Assembly (NCBI RefSeq): GCF_964340395.1
Contig: NC_135550.1
Coordinates: forward strand, 16,411,484-16,475,483
Reading direction: 5' to 3'
From: Glandiceps talaboti
Taxonomy: Eukaryota; Hemichordata; Enteropneusta; Spengelidae
Length of the DNA: 64,000 bases
Shown: positions 1 through 11,432 of the stretch, one piece after another
How the letters are laid out: each line of letters opens with the position of its first letter
Numbering within the stretch: the first letter of the stretch is position 1
Notes under the pieces: generated by a model
Database searches by the model: none
What the model was told of the DNA's origin: nothing
The model's input: only the letters and a program-made list of their open reading frames with translations
Position numbers and translations under genes: made by a program

Positions 1-859
1 AATGTTTCCTTCCCAGCCACTACTTTGTTACTTCAGCAAAGTTGATATGCGATAAAAGAAAACCATAGTTTAGTTTAGTTTAGTTTAATACGGTCAGCGT
101 TTCTATTTCTCTGGGTGGGCGCTTATGGGGGAGGATCTAGGCATACAGGAGCCACCCAAATGACCCCATTCTACCAGATCTTCAAGTGTCTCGTTACGTT
201 AGGTGAATTCAACAAGTAAACAAACAAACAACCAATCAATCATAAAACCACTTTTGCTTAAGGACAGGTCATTAAATTTCAACCAAGTACCAACGATTTC
301 ATTCCATGGCTAGCTGCTTGGAGAAAACTGAATATCTGTACTATTGAATTATCTACAAACTGAGTTTTCCATGACCGATAATTATTTTTTTTTTTTACAT
401 TTTTGTGATAAAAATCTTTTGTTTAATTCAGTTTCGATTATCAATATTATTCTACGTATACAACATGCAACTCGGTTGAAAATACCACCAATGAAAACTA
501 GTTGTATTTGGATAAATGCAACGTATCCTGACGAGAAATTAGCGAACGACCACTGCATGCAGACTACTAAAATAACAAACTATTTACATATAAAATATAA
601 ACACAGTAAAATGCGGTCTAAACATCGTGTATCAAATTACACAATAATTATCATGGCAAATACAGAACAAAAATAAGAACAAATAAGATGAAAAGGGGGA
701 CACGTCTACGTCACAAACAATTACTGGCATGAGGAGATATAAAGTACGTACTACGATGAAACTGCATTGTAAATCATGATGCAATGGGTTGGTTCATTTG
801 TGATCAGTGATTGTTGTGATTGCTATCATTTGGACCTTGAGTAACTTTGAGGTACATAC
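1..859. other. Non-coding stretch at left edge
   Basis: This is probably intron 1 of the minus-strand gene whose exon lies at 860-1099, because that exon ends in a good splice donor pointing into this stretch. It holds a short TTTAG repeat (about 67-87) and otherwise AT-rich sequence. The small open frames here lack coding character, and I see no further exon. Confidence 0.5.
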
Positions 860-1099
860 CAGAGCAGATATCGGAGATTCGTCTGTACGCTCATCGGGAC
901 TAACAACGTCGATGTGCACTGACTCGGTTTCTGTGAGATAAGTCACAGTTCGTTCCCGGATAGTCAGTTCTCCAGGTCCACTTTCCGACGTGTCTTCTAC
1001 TTCATTGGCAGAGGCTGGCGTAATATCTTCAGCGGACTGTTGTTGGGTAATGTGCCCCGTAGTGGGGCCGTTCGGAACGCCCCCGTTTTGCGAGGACAT
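860..1099 (-). CDS. First coding exon of an unrecognised gene (partial, leaves window to the left)
   Basis: I do not recognise this protein. The exon runs from an ATG at 1099 (context AAACAATGTCC) for exactly 80 codons to a donor (CTCTG|GTATGT) at 860, ending in phase 0. The product starts MSSQNGGVPNGP. It is polar, acidic and rich in Ser, Thr, Glu and Gln, so this part is probably a disordered N-terminus. A segment reading ERTVTYLTETESVHIDVVSP is less biased and could begin a folded region. There is no signal peptide or membrane segment. The reading frame stays open upstream of this ATG without another ATG. Support comes from GC and CpG content well above the surroundings, the open frame, and the donor placed where the coding character ends. 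The remaining exons should lie beyond base 1. That it is a real exon is likely; its function is unknown. Confidence 0.6.
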
Positions 1100-1380
1100 T
1101 GTTTTGCTGCTTATTATCCAACAAAAGCGGCGATCTCTCTTTCTCCTAAGCAAGTTTGTTGTAACGGTGTCATGAAATTGAGCTCTTGTTCATCCTTTTG
1201 TTAGTGGCACAGAACTATTTCAACTTCTCCCGCAAGAATTCTCACAATATCATCCAAAGGGTCGCTTCGATTCCACCCCCTTTTTCACGCCATGTTGCCC
1301 AAAGGTTACATAGTACGAGACGTACCACGTGACCACCAAACTTTTTGACATCGAAACTCGCAACGCAACGCAACGGTGTT
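1100..1380 (-). promoter_or_regulatory. Probable promoter and 5' UTR of the left-edge gene
   Basis: This stretch is richer in GC and CpG than its surroundings, with a CGAAACTCGCAACGCAACG stretch near 1354-1375. It lies directly upstream of the ATG at 1099. I see no TATA box at a fitting distance. The call rests on position and composition only. Confidence 0.35.
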
Positions 1381-2783
1381 TTTTTTTCAGTAATCAACTT
1401 TAGCGATTACGTGTGCTATAGTACTTGAGATTTTTAACTCACACGTACAGTTTCGATAAAAAAAATGTGATATTGCTAGAAAATATGGAAGCAAACCATC
1501 TGCAATGGGAGGAGTCAGGCAGTGACATACATTGTAATTCATACCAAAATCCCGGCAACATATAGGAATAGCTGTATCACAACTTACGTACGCAAATATT
1601 AGTTGACCTGACATTGCTTAACTTGTGATCATATATAAATTGTGATTATCATTTTAATTCAAATCAAACAACTCAAACATTTTTTTAAATATGAAATAGG
1701 ATACCTAGGTCATGACACCGTTACAGCTTGCATACAAAACATTACAAAACATTTAATTCCCTGAAAATAGTTGAAATGCACCATTATAACTGGGTGAAAA
1801 TGATAAAGGTGCATTGACACAGTAAAATTGCACAACATAGCATGTGCAGGGGACTTGACAATTGGGAGGAGTTCAAGGTCACCATTGTCCAACAGTTCAC
1901 AATGGTCACAGACCTCTGGACTGTCTATTTGCTAGGCATAAACACTTATTTTGCAAGAAGGCATATATCTTCATAATATATATTGTTTACAAATACTTCT
2001 GAATTCAATTTTAGTACAGTGACTACTTTAATTACCAGTAAATGGTAAAAGTACATTATTTACATTACCATTTATAGTACTACTAGGAATATAACTGCCC
2101 CCCCCCCCTCCTCCCTCCCCTCACCCCACCCCTTCACCCATCTGATTAAAATTTGATATAGGAATATGGCTAGATTACTTTATTTCACCTCTATCCCCTT
2201 TGTAGACTGTTGTTCGTTTTTTTTATTTTGTTGTTCGGAGAGTTTCATCCCAGTGGGAAGAAGGCATTCATTCCCAGAACAACACAATCAAAAGCAAATT
2301 TAACGACAATATAGCGATTTTTGATTACCTCCGTAGGATTTATTCCTAGCTGGTACACTTATAATAGATGTATGGCATTCAAGGAATGGACATTTCAAAC
2401 ATGGAGAACAGGTAATAGAGTTAAATCAAATTTTAATTAGATTGGACTTTCCCCTTTCTCAAATGTTTTGAGCACTTCAAGTGCTTTCCATCTACAGGGC
2501 TGTATGTTGTATACTTTGACGCAGACATCATTTTCTGATAACTATCAAGAACATACTTCGACAAGTGACAAGAATTATCATTTTCAAATATAAACTAAGA
2601 TAAAAAGGAAAAGTCCAGAATTTGACATTTGTCTTGTTTTAATAAATACTCTTATTTCAAAGGATACCCAAATTATTGCACTTAGTAATGTATATTTATT
2701 ATTGAAATAAGTCTAGTCCAAAGTTTTATCTACTTGGTATCTATTTACATAACCTAAGAAACAGACCTCTTATGTTTGATATA
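1381..2783. other. Intergenic DNA, no gene seen
   Basis: AT-rich sequence with a C-rich run around 2096-2130. Open frames on both strands are short, and none has splice borders or a recognisable domain. Confidence 0.5.
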
Positions 2784-2990
2784 TTGACTTATTCTCAGTA
2801 CCTGTAATAACATTTTACCTTAGGCTAGGGAGTCAAAATAGAACAAGAAGGTTGACTTATTCTCAGTACCTGTAATAACATTTTACCTCAGGCTAGGGAG
2901 TCAAAATAGAACAAGAAGGTTGACTTATTCCCAGTACCTGTAATAACATTTTACCTCAGGCTAGGGAGTCAAAATAGAATAAGAAGGTTG
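2784..2990. repeat. 68-bp tandem repeat, three copies
   Basis: Three copies start at 2784, 2852 and 2920, an exact 68-bp period. Each opens with TTGACTTATTCTCAGTACC and ends in ACAAGAAGG. They differ at only a few positions (for example TTAGGC against CAGGC, and ATTC against ATTCC). A diverged relative with the same following sequence lies at 4955-5180. Confidence 0.92.
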
Positions 2991-4954
2991 CCTTATCATG
3001 CTTATTCTTGTGCATGCCTACAGTCATACATGTGTAGTGTGTGTAGAGTGGAAGTCATTGTATTGACCAAGAAATTATATACCTAGATGGTAAAATTCTA
3101 TTCCAGGGTAACAAGAATTAATTTGATAGGAAACTAAAAACATTGCTCTAAAACAAAATAATGATATTTTTTTTTGTTCGCATGAATAAATAATTATCAT
3201 TATTGCAAATCTTTTATAAACTTTTCCTTAAACCTTGTTGAAAGTTCTACAAATTTCTTGCAACAAAATAAGAGGAAAGATATGTACAGTGTATACAGCT
3301 ACTACAGTGAAAATAAAGCAACAAGGTTTATGTCAAAGTCTGGACTTTAAAAAAAGTATATATTCTATACTGATACATGTACAAAGTGAAATGTTCTCTC
3401 ATCAACACAGTAGCAAGGAATTACTACAACATGGCTATACAGAGATACATATCGTGACTGTAAACTGTTTTTGTGTTTGTTTGTTTGTATTGCTGAAAAA
3501 GATATGTCATTCTCTATTCCAAACACATAACTGGTTTACAGAGTCTCGATTTGAGATTTGTAAACTTTCCAAATATTACATGTAAAATGTATGGCACATA
3601 TTATACGAAAATGGACTTTTGCCAAATCTTGACTAGTCACATCAAGCAACATATATATTGTATGTAAAGAGATAGAGACATACTGACAAGATATGGTATA
3701 ATCAACATCTCTGTCTTCAAACCACAGCATTGGTCAAATTGTGTTGCTTTTTTCCTAGACATGCCTATAAATTTGGTTCATTTTTCGTAACCATGCAACA
3801 GGAAACTGACATGCTGTGAAGCCTTGTTTTAGTCACAGTCCATATCAGGGACTGTGGTTTAGCATAATACATCATTCAAGTTATTTGTATATCTTGCTCC
3901 GATACTAAGTATGTTTGGTAGGACAACGAAGTAACAGTAAAAAAGAGTCAGAAATGAAACATTCAATAAAATATTTATTATAAATTAAATTCTGATCAAC
4001 CCATGTAATAAGAAGCATGTCATTTGCTACAAATTCCTGAAAGTACAGTGTTGAAGTCCAGAAAACAGAATTCGTTCTAGTATTACAGAAAACTGAATTT
4101 GTTCCAGTATTCCCTCTATCATTTATTTTAACAGTCAAATAATATATTTATTTTGTAGTGAAAAACACTAGTGAAACACTAGCTAACTTGAAAAACACAC
4201 CTCATATTTGTTGACTCTGAGTAAAAAAGTCCACATGTAACTATAAACAGAGTCCATTCGTTCATTTTCACATTGGCTATCTTGATATTCTGTCGATTGT
4301 GTGAAGCTATGTGTTTTAACTAATGCCCTTCACTTTTTCTATGTATTGGTACTAAGAAGTGAGATACATTTTTTGACATTACATACCTTATAACTCATCA
4401 CTTTCCCATCGAATACAGTCCTAGACCAAAATTGTAAACCACATTTTTGTAATCTAAACTTCATTATGTATACATTGCATGAACAAAATACTAGTTTATC
4501 CAACATCACTAAATTTACATATTTATAACAATTTAGTACTTCATCCAGGTTACAGAGCGCCCTCTATGACCATTTGAGCATCACTGCAAAAAAAGTTTGT
4601 TTTTCTTATAGAAGCTCAGTATGTGTAACTTAAATAAATTTGTGTACATATTTTTCACTTATGTTGTACTTTCTGAACCATGTGGGATCACCCATTTTAG
4701 CATAAAACAACTTTACAATTTCTTAGCAAACACTTGAATGGTCTGTAACCTATATTTGTACAGTTTATACATGTATGTCAAGTCAGAGCACACATGTACA
4801 GTACCATCAATGACTAGTAGACAAGTGCTCAGCTGATAGAAAGAATTGAGCTGTGTCCAGAAAAGTTTGATGTGTGTTTGAATGATTGAAATCACAGCTA
4901 TTGGTGTTTTTGTGTAACAGCACAAGGCTGTAATTTTCCCATACATGGACATCT
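2991..4954. other. Intergenic DNA, no gene seen
   Basis: AT-rich sequence. The open frames at 3235-3585 and 3905-4138 have no domain, no splice borders and ordinary non-coding composition. The segment 3010-3140 is the downstream part of the repeat that recurs at 4955-5180. Confidence 0.5.
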
Positions 4955-5180
4955 AACAAATTCTCAGTACCTGCAATAGCATTTCACCTCATACTAGAAG
5001 GTCAAAACAGAACAAGAAGGTTGACTTATTCTCACACATAACACTATAAGTAATGTATGAGTAGTGCATGGAGCAGAAGTTATGGTGTCAACCAAGAAAT
5101 CAAACAGTCATTGTTTTTAATGACACATCTAGGAGGTAAAATTCTACTGTGGGTAATGAGAATTGGAAAGAAAACAGAAC
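4955..5180 (+). repeat. Dispersed second copy of the 2784-3140 repeat
   Basis: Starting with ATTCTCAGTACCTGCAATAG, this stretch follows the 68-bp unit and then the sequence after it: ACCAAGAAAT, then GGTAAAATTCTA, then GGGTAA. The order and spacing are the same as at 2790-3140. The copies are clearly diverged, so this is an old dispersed repeat rather than part of the tandem array. Confidence 0.7.
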
Positions 5181-5370
5181 TCTAAATTATTTGTCTAGAC
5201 TGGTAAACCCACATTCAATATTTGTTCATTCCTGTGGTATGCACCATGTACCTAAATGGAAAATGTTTACTTACTATGGTTGCATCCTGCAGAAATAAAG
5301 TCATATTCTCAAGTTGATGCCAGAAATAAGAGGGATTTATGTTAACAGTGCAATGATACATAATGTATGT

Positions 5371-5438
5371 CCGTGTGTGTGTGTGTGTGTGTATGTGTGT
5401 CTGTGTGTGTGTGTGTCTGTGTGTGTGTGTCTCTCTCT

Positions 5439-5511
<73 letters not shown>
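5371..5511. repeat. GT/CA microsatellite
   Basis: About 140 bp of (GT)n, broken by a few A or C changes and a short CTCTCTCTCT stretch. The open frames it creates on both strands (runs of Val-Cys or Thr-His) are artefacts. Confidence 0.97.
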
Positions 5512-6128
5512 TCACAATGTACCAATAAACATCTGTATGAAAATATCGTTGAACACCAACAATAAATGTGCTGCATCACTCCAACCTATTTGGTCTGTAT
5601 TATTTACAACAAATAGTAACGTATCACCTAATGAAGATTGTCTTGACAGTCTGTTCATTACCGATTTATGAGTGTTTAACAGTTCAAGTATGTACAGTGA
5701 CTTTGTAGGAAGTAATCCATGTGTTTTCCCTCTGTCAGTTTATCAACATCTAACACAATGGTACCATTGCTGGAACTTGAAATCTTTATCAATTGTACAT
5801 ACTCCACACAGATGAGTATGGTATAGTCCCTTTAGGCTTTGATTCATGATACTGGGAACTCCAAAACAGTAACTTCACAAAACGTTGATGATAATTGAAA
5901 AATTCTTGTTCATCATATTTCCACACTTTGAAAACGATCCAATCCATGCAAAACTTCTATTTGCAATATGTAAATGACAACATCCCACCAAGTCTACGAT
6001 AGTAATGCTACGAAGGTTGACAATGGATAATTCTTTTGTTGTGTACTTCATACCCGCTGTAACTCATTACAAACCGTCAGCAGAAAGCACAGTTCATTCT
6101 GAGGTGTGAAGATAATCATCAGAGGTAT
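5512..6128 (-). other. Probable ISCA2 3' UTR and downstream flank
   Basis: This stretch follows the ISCA2 stop codon on the minus strand. It is of mixed composition without simple repeats, as expected for a 3' UTR. I found no convincing poly(A) signal close to the stop codon, so the transcript end is not fixed. Confidence 0.4.
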
Positions 6129-6303
6129 TCAAAACTTGAGCGAGAAAGATGCACCACATGAGCATCCATGTTCTGCTTTGGGATTCTGTACAACTCGAAA
6201 TGCAGACCTGATCAGTTCTTCATTGTAGTCGATGGTTGAACCTTTCAAAAATTCCAACGATTCCTTGTCTATCACAATACGGGCACCATCACGCTCAAAA
6301 ATC
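6129..6303 (-). CDS. ISCA2: ISCA2 coding exon 4 (C-terminus)
   Basis: This is the last coding exon, read from an acceptor (TCTATTATAG|G) at 6303 to TGA at 6129. It completes a split Arg codon (residue 119) and encodes residues 120-176, starting [19 protein letters not shown]. It ends with the family's signature [13 protein letters not shown], in which Cys166 and Cys168 are the CxC pair that, with Cys100, bind iron or the Fe-S cluster. The match to known ISCA2 C-termini runs to the last residue, so the gene ends here normally. The 175-bp length keeps the frame. Confidence 0.97.
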
Positions 6304-6812
6304 CTATAATAGAAAACATGTTTATTGTACTAAAATATTACATTGCGTCCAAAAATAGTGCTAAAACTTCATCAGTGAAGCCACAGGGATTACACAGAAT
6401 CTTTGTTCACATCCAACTTTTTCTATTAGCTTTACCAAACAACTGTTTTTCACACCTAAAGTTTAAATTCGGATTCAAAGTGTGCTTTTGAACTTTAGTG
6501 TACAGGCGTGGTAGTTTGGTTCCTCTCTGTAAGTGTAAGACTTGTAGGTCTCTCATAAGAAATTAATCCATTGATATTTATGATAAGTTGTAATCTGCCA
6601 CTGAGGGCACACTTTGACCCAAGATGCTAATTTTTAACCCTGCATTTTGTATATCCAACCCACAAATGTTCTTACATCCAAATCTATTCCAACATGATGG
6701 TTCTATAGGTTAGAAGAAAAGAAAAGAAATAAAGGATTGTATGGATTTAGATGTAATTAGAACTGAATGAACTTTGAGAGTTATACACAATTGTATTGAT
6801 TTGTGTACTAAC
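6304..6812 (-). other. ISCA2 intron 3
   Basis: A short intron of 509 bp between a donor (GATAG|GTTAGT) and an acceptor (TATTATAG). It holds nothing else that I can identify. Confidence 0.9.
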
Positions 6813-6931
6813 CTATCCTCTTCTCCATTCAGTGTTGAGTCTAAATCAAACTTGTACTGAAATCCTGAGCAACCACCACCCTCTACCAATACACGTAGGA
6901 ATTCATCAGCTGATCCAATTTCTTTCAGCCT
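6813..6931 (-). CDS. ISCA2: ISCA2 coding exon 3 (first cluster-binding Cys)
   Basis: This 119-bp exon lies between an acceptor (TTCTTATAG|AGG) at 6931 and a donor (GATAG|GTTAGT) at 6813. It encodes residues 80-118 plus two bases of Arg119. The peptide begins [19 protein letters not shown] and contains [11 protein letters not shown], the most conserved motif of A-type (IscA/HesB) proteins. Cys100 is its metal or cluster ligand. Joined to exon 2 in phase 0 it reads SDRCIK-RLKEI, as in known ISCA2 proteins. Confidence 0.97.
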
Positions 6932-6972
6932 CTATAAGAAAGATAATACCAGATCTTTAAATTTACATTTTA

Positions 6973-6991
6973 GTTGTTGGGGTTTTGTTGA

Positions 6992-7026
<35 letters not shown>

Positions 7027-7070
7027 GCTTTTTTTCTTCTGCTTTTTTTTTTTTTTGGGGGGGGGGTGTA
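6973..7070. repeat. GTT microsatellite followed by poly-T and poly-G
   Basis: A (GTT)n run around 6985-7026 is followed by a T run and a G run ending near 7068. It lies just inside ISCA2 intron 2. Confidence 0.9.
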
Positions 7071-7269
7071 CCTTACATGTATGTGCATGTGAAGTCCCTG
7101 TTGCTGTAACTTTTTGACATTTTTTCATTATTTGATGTTTAAAAAATAACTAAACTGTTACTGGACTTGGTTTAACCCTCAGAATTACCTAAATTACCTG
7201 TATACTAATTGTTTATGGGTCAGAGTACACTGGCTTGAAATGCATATATGTATGTATGTAAACAGACTA

Positions 7270-8278
7270 CAGTTGTCAAACTGACATGTGTGTATCTATA
7301 AAACTGACATGTCCATACCTACAAAAACAGACATGTGTATAGCTACAAAACTGATGTGTATATAGCTACAAAACCGACATGTGTGGATCTACAAACTTAA
7401 CATGTCCATAGCTGCAAAACTGACATGTGTACATATAACTCCAAATGACATGTCCAGCGTTACAAAAGTGTGATGCATATCGTTATAAAACTGATGCATT
7501 GTGTATAGTTACAAAACTGACATCCCCATGTGTATAGTTACAAAACTGACATGTCCTGAGCTACAAAAGTGTGATACGTATTGTTACAAAACTGACATAT
7601 TGTGTATAGTTACAAAACTGACATGTCCTGAGCTACAAAAGTGTGATGCATATCGTTACAAAACTGACATATTGTGTATAGTTACAAAACTGACATCCCC
7701 ATGTGTATAGTTACAAAACTGACACGTCCAGAGCTACAAACCTGACATGTCCATATAGTTACAAAACTGACATGTCCATATAGTTACAAACCTGACATGT
7801 CCATATAGTTACAAAACTGACATGTCCATATAGTTACAAAACTGACATGTATATAGTTACAAAACTGACATCCCCATGTGTATAGTTACAAAACTGACAC
7901 GTCCAGAGCTACAAACCTGACATGTCCATATAGTTACAAAACTGACATGTCCATATAGTTACAAAACTGACATGTCCATATAGTTACAAAACTGACATGT
8001 CCATATAGTTACAAACCTGACATGTCCATATAGTTACAAAACTGACATGTCCATATAGTTACAAACCTGACATGTCCATATAGTTACAAAACTGACATGT
8101 CCATATAGTTACAAAACTGACATGTATATAGTTACAAAACTGACATCCCCATGTGTATAGTTACAAAACTGACATGTCAATATAGTTACAAAACTAACAT
8201 GTCCATATATAGTTACAAAACTGACGTGTATTTTTACAAACCTGACATGTCCATAGCTATGAAACTTACCTGTCCATA
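7270..8278. repeat. 25-bp minisatellite, about 1 kb
   Basis: The core unit is CATGTCCATATAGTTACAAA followed by ACTGA or CCTGA, 25 bp. It is most regular from 7740 to 8120. The flanks are more varied, with units such as TGTGTATAGTTACAAAACTGA. A larger block (CATCCCCATGTGTATAG and its neighbours) recurs near 7527, 7690, 7870 and 8145, so segments have been duplicated within the array. The open frames seen in it are by-products of the repeat. Confidence 0.95.
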
Positions 8279-8426
8279 GCTGCAACATGGCAGTGTGTAC
8301 AGTGTTCAGAAAAGAGAGACATACATGTATACTCATCTTCTGTACTATATTGGAAGTGGGCAGTGAAGCTAATTATAACAAATGTTTGTGTGTGGGCACT
8401 GAACCACAACTTTGCATTCAATTTTA

Positions 8427-8718
8427 AACACACTTTTCAAAGAACTTTATTTAATCTACTTAGAACAATGGCTTTGTGACTGTTTGACCTACAAAAGGTA
8501 ACTGTAAACAATGTTCTTTCAAAGAACTCTATTTAATCTTCCCAGAAAATGACTCAATAATTGTTTAACCTACAAAACGCAATTTCTAACACACTTTTCA
8601 AAGAACTCTATTTAATCTACTTAAAACAATGGCTTTGTGACTGTTTACCCTACAAAAGGCAACTGTCAACATACTTTTCAAAGAACTCTATTTAATCTTC
8701 CCAGAAAATGACTCAATA
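8427..8718. repeat. Two-part tandem repeat with alternating A and B units
   Basis: Four units of about 75-84 bp share CTTTTCAAAGAACTCTATTT. They alternate between a form with CAATGGCTTTGTGACTG (near 8467 and 8627) and a form with CCCAGAAAATGACTCAATA (near 8540 and 8700), giving an ABAB order with a period of about 160 bp. Confidence 0.85.
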
Positions 8719-8914
8719 CTACAAAGTATATGAAATGAGAACAAAATTATTGTAATTACTTTTATGAATAATGAATTTCTACTTTAAGGAGTGTACATGT
8801 ACAAGATAATGTTAGATCAATTCTTATTGTTGTTTTTTAAAAATAAAAAAAAGGCTTCCATTTTTAGCAAAAATCTATTAAATTATGTATTTTCAATTTC
8901 TTCAACATACTGGT

Positions 8915-9028
8915 ATACAATACAATACAATACAATACAATACAATACAATACAATACAATATAATATAATATAATATAATATAAACAATACAATATAAT
9001 ACAATATAATACAATACAATATAATATA
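8915..9028. repeat. ATACA pentanucleotide microsatellite
   Basis: Tandem AATAC units change to AATAT units partway through, then mix. About 110 bp, in ISCA2 intron 2. Confidence 0.96.
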
Positions 9029-9524
9029 TACTTTCTTCTGTGTTGTACATAGACTGTCTAATGAGCTGAGCTCCAGAGTCTAACAAGGCTCTTTTTTTAG
9101 AACAGGCTTTTCAATAATACATTTGATAAGCTCAAAGGAATGGAAAGGGTTGGTCATCACATTAGGTTTTGGGATATTTTATGTACTTAAGATACCGGTA
9201 TGTACAGAAAATAAAACGATAAATATAATTTTATAAATATAAGTTTTTTTGTCGAAATATTAATATGCTGGGATATATATCATTCAAGCCATCACATTAT
9301 TTACATATGGTAATTTCAGATATTTTCCCTTTTATGTGGACAACATAAACATTATTATTTTTCCTGTTTTGTTTACGAGATTTTCCACATGGATTTCCAT
9401 TTATTACTTCAAAAATAGTGTCAATGGCAATGTAGTACAATTACATAGTCTGATTGTTGCGATCTCATTCAATCCTTGTTGGTTGGTTGACTGGAAAGGC
9501 ACCACTCGGTCTTTGTGTTCTGTA

Positions 9525-10440
9525 TTTTTGAATGCTCATTCACTTGATCACCCTTCACTACTATCTTTGTAAAACACTGGCATTTGGCTGTCACTATGTA
9601 CATGTATGTGGGCATGGGTACTGTGAATATGACAAGTGCATTGAGTTTTGAATGCACATTCACTTGATCACCCTTCACTATTATCTTAGTAAAACATTGG
9701 TATTTGGCTATCGCTATCTATGTGGGCATGGGTACTATGAATATGACAAGTGCATTGAGTTTTGAATGCTCATTCACTTGATCACCCTTCACTATTGTCT
9801 TAGTAAAACATTGGCATTTGGCTATCGCTATCTATGTGGGCATGGGTACTATGAATATGACAAATGCATTGAGTTTTGAATGCTCATTCACTTGATTACC
9901 CTTCACTATTATCTTAGTAAAACACTGGCATTTGGCTATCGCTATCTATGTGGGCATGGGTACTATGAATATGACAAGTGCATTGAGTTTTGAATGCTCA
10001 TTCACTTGATTACCCTTCACTATTATCTTAGTAAAACACTGGCATTTGGCTATCGCTATCTATATGGGCATGGGTACTATGGATATGACAAGTGCATTGA
10101 GTTTTGAATGCTCATTCACTTGATTACCCTTCACTATTATCTTAGTAAAACACTGGCATTTGGCTATCGCTATCTATGTGGGCATGGGTACTATGAATAT
10201 GACAAATGCATTGAGTTTTGAATGCCCATTCACTTGATCACCTCTCACTATTGCTATCTTTACAAGTCACTGGTATTGGTTGTTGTTATCAATGTTGTCA
10301 TGGTTACTATGGATATCACAAGCATGTTTGTTTTTGAATGTTCATTCACTTGATCACCCCTCACTAATAACTTTATAAGACACTGGCATTTGGCTGTTGC
10401 TATGGTTACCATGAATATGACAAGTGCATTTATTTTAAAT
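9525..10440. repeat. 114-bp satellite-like tandem array, about 8 copies
   Basis: The motif TTTTGAATGCTCATTCACTT recurs with its CATT ending near 9540, 9660, 9774, 9888, 10002, 10116, 10230 and 10346. The period is exactly 114 bp in the middle of the array and 116-120 bp at the ends. Each unit also carries CACTGGCATTTGGCTATCGC and GGGCATGGGTACTATG. The central copies are nearly identical and the edges diverge, as expected when unequal exchange evens out the interior. Confidence 0.95.
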
Positions 10441-10860
10441 AGTTATATGCATCATAATTTTACTGTTGGTATGGACAGTGTCTTCGTTGCTGGGTCAATT
10501 ACATCAATTTTGTAGAAAATATATCCACTTGCTGAACAATCCATGCTGTTATTTTTGCAATATACATCACCATTTCCCTGTTGCTATGGGTGTTGTCTTA
10601 TTGCTAGGCATATGTGCATTCACCTTTTGAATGTTTATCCATTTGCCTATATAACCATCCCTATTTATCTTTGCAATATACACCGTCATTTCGCTGTTGT
10701 TATGGGCGTGGTCTTGTTGCTAGATATATATAATATCATTTTTGATTATCTATCCACTATTAATCCTTGTTGCTATCTTTGCAATATACATCATCATTTG
10801 ACTGTTGCTAAGGGCATGGTCATGGTTGGTAGGGCCAGTTGTGTCAAAATGTTTTGAACA
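10441..10860. repeat. Diverged continuation of the array, CAATATACA units
   Basis: Three looser units carry TTGCAATATACATCACCATTT and CTGTTGCTATGGGYRTGGTC, near 10553, 10672 and 10780. They share the CATTTGNCTGTTGCTATGG core with the 114-bp array. The same core occurs on the opposite strand inside the mobile element at 47096-47480. Confidence 0.75.
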
Positions 10861-11272
10861 ATATCAGCAGAATAACATCTCCAGAAACATCCACACTAAA
10901 TTTCAACCCGTGTAGTTTTTGAGATATAAGTTTTTGACCAAATTGAGATTAATTTGAAATAATTTGCATATCACTTATGGGATCATCATGTTATGAATAC
11001 ACCTTCATCTGCACATCCCCAGATGCATCACATTAAATTTCAGACAAATCTGCTCAGTAGTTTTGAAATTAAAGTTTTTTGACCAAACAGACACATTTTT
11101 TCTGCTCAGTAGTTTTAGAGGGTTTTTTTTGACCAAAAATGATATTTTCTACCCAAATCACACACCAGTGATGCAATCACTTTGCTTTGAACAATTTCCC
11201 AGTTCGACACCAGAAAAGTGATGTCCTTGTCAAATGCAGTTTTTCATGTAAATTGTTTACACACACACGTGT

Positions 11273-11273
<1 letters not shown>

Positions 11274-11309
<36 letters not shown>

Positions 11310-11350
11310 GACACACACAGACAGACACACACAGACAGACAGACAAACTG

Positions 11351-11406
<56 letters not shown>

Positions 11407-11432
11407 ACATACACTCACACACACACACAGCT
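11274..11432. repeat. CAGA and CA microsatellites
   Basis: A (CAGA)n run from 11274 passes into mixed CAGA/CA and then (CA)n to about 11432. The overlapping open frames that encode Thr-Asp-Arg-Gln and Thr-His runs are artefacts. Confidence 0.96.

Noticed and set aside
5314-5671. Open frames with Val-Cys or Thr-His runs; same at 11187-11564, 45185-45585, 50328-50607, 62922-63104
   Set aside because: They are translations of GT/CA microsatellites, open in several frames and on both strands, without splice borders or domains.
7270-8278. Possible CRISPR-like array, also considered for 31399-32360 and 9525-10440
   Set aside because: The units are contiguous or nearly so, with no unique spacers of constant length, and the DNA is animal nuclear. 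These are minisatellites.
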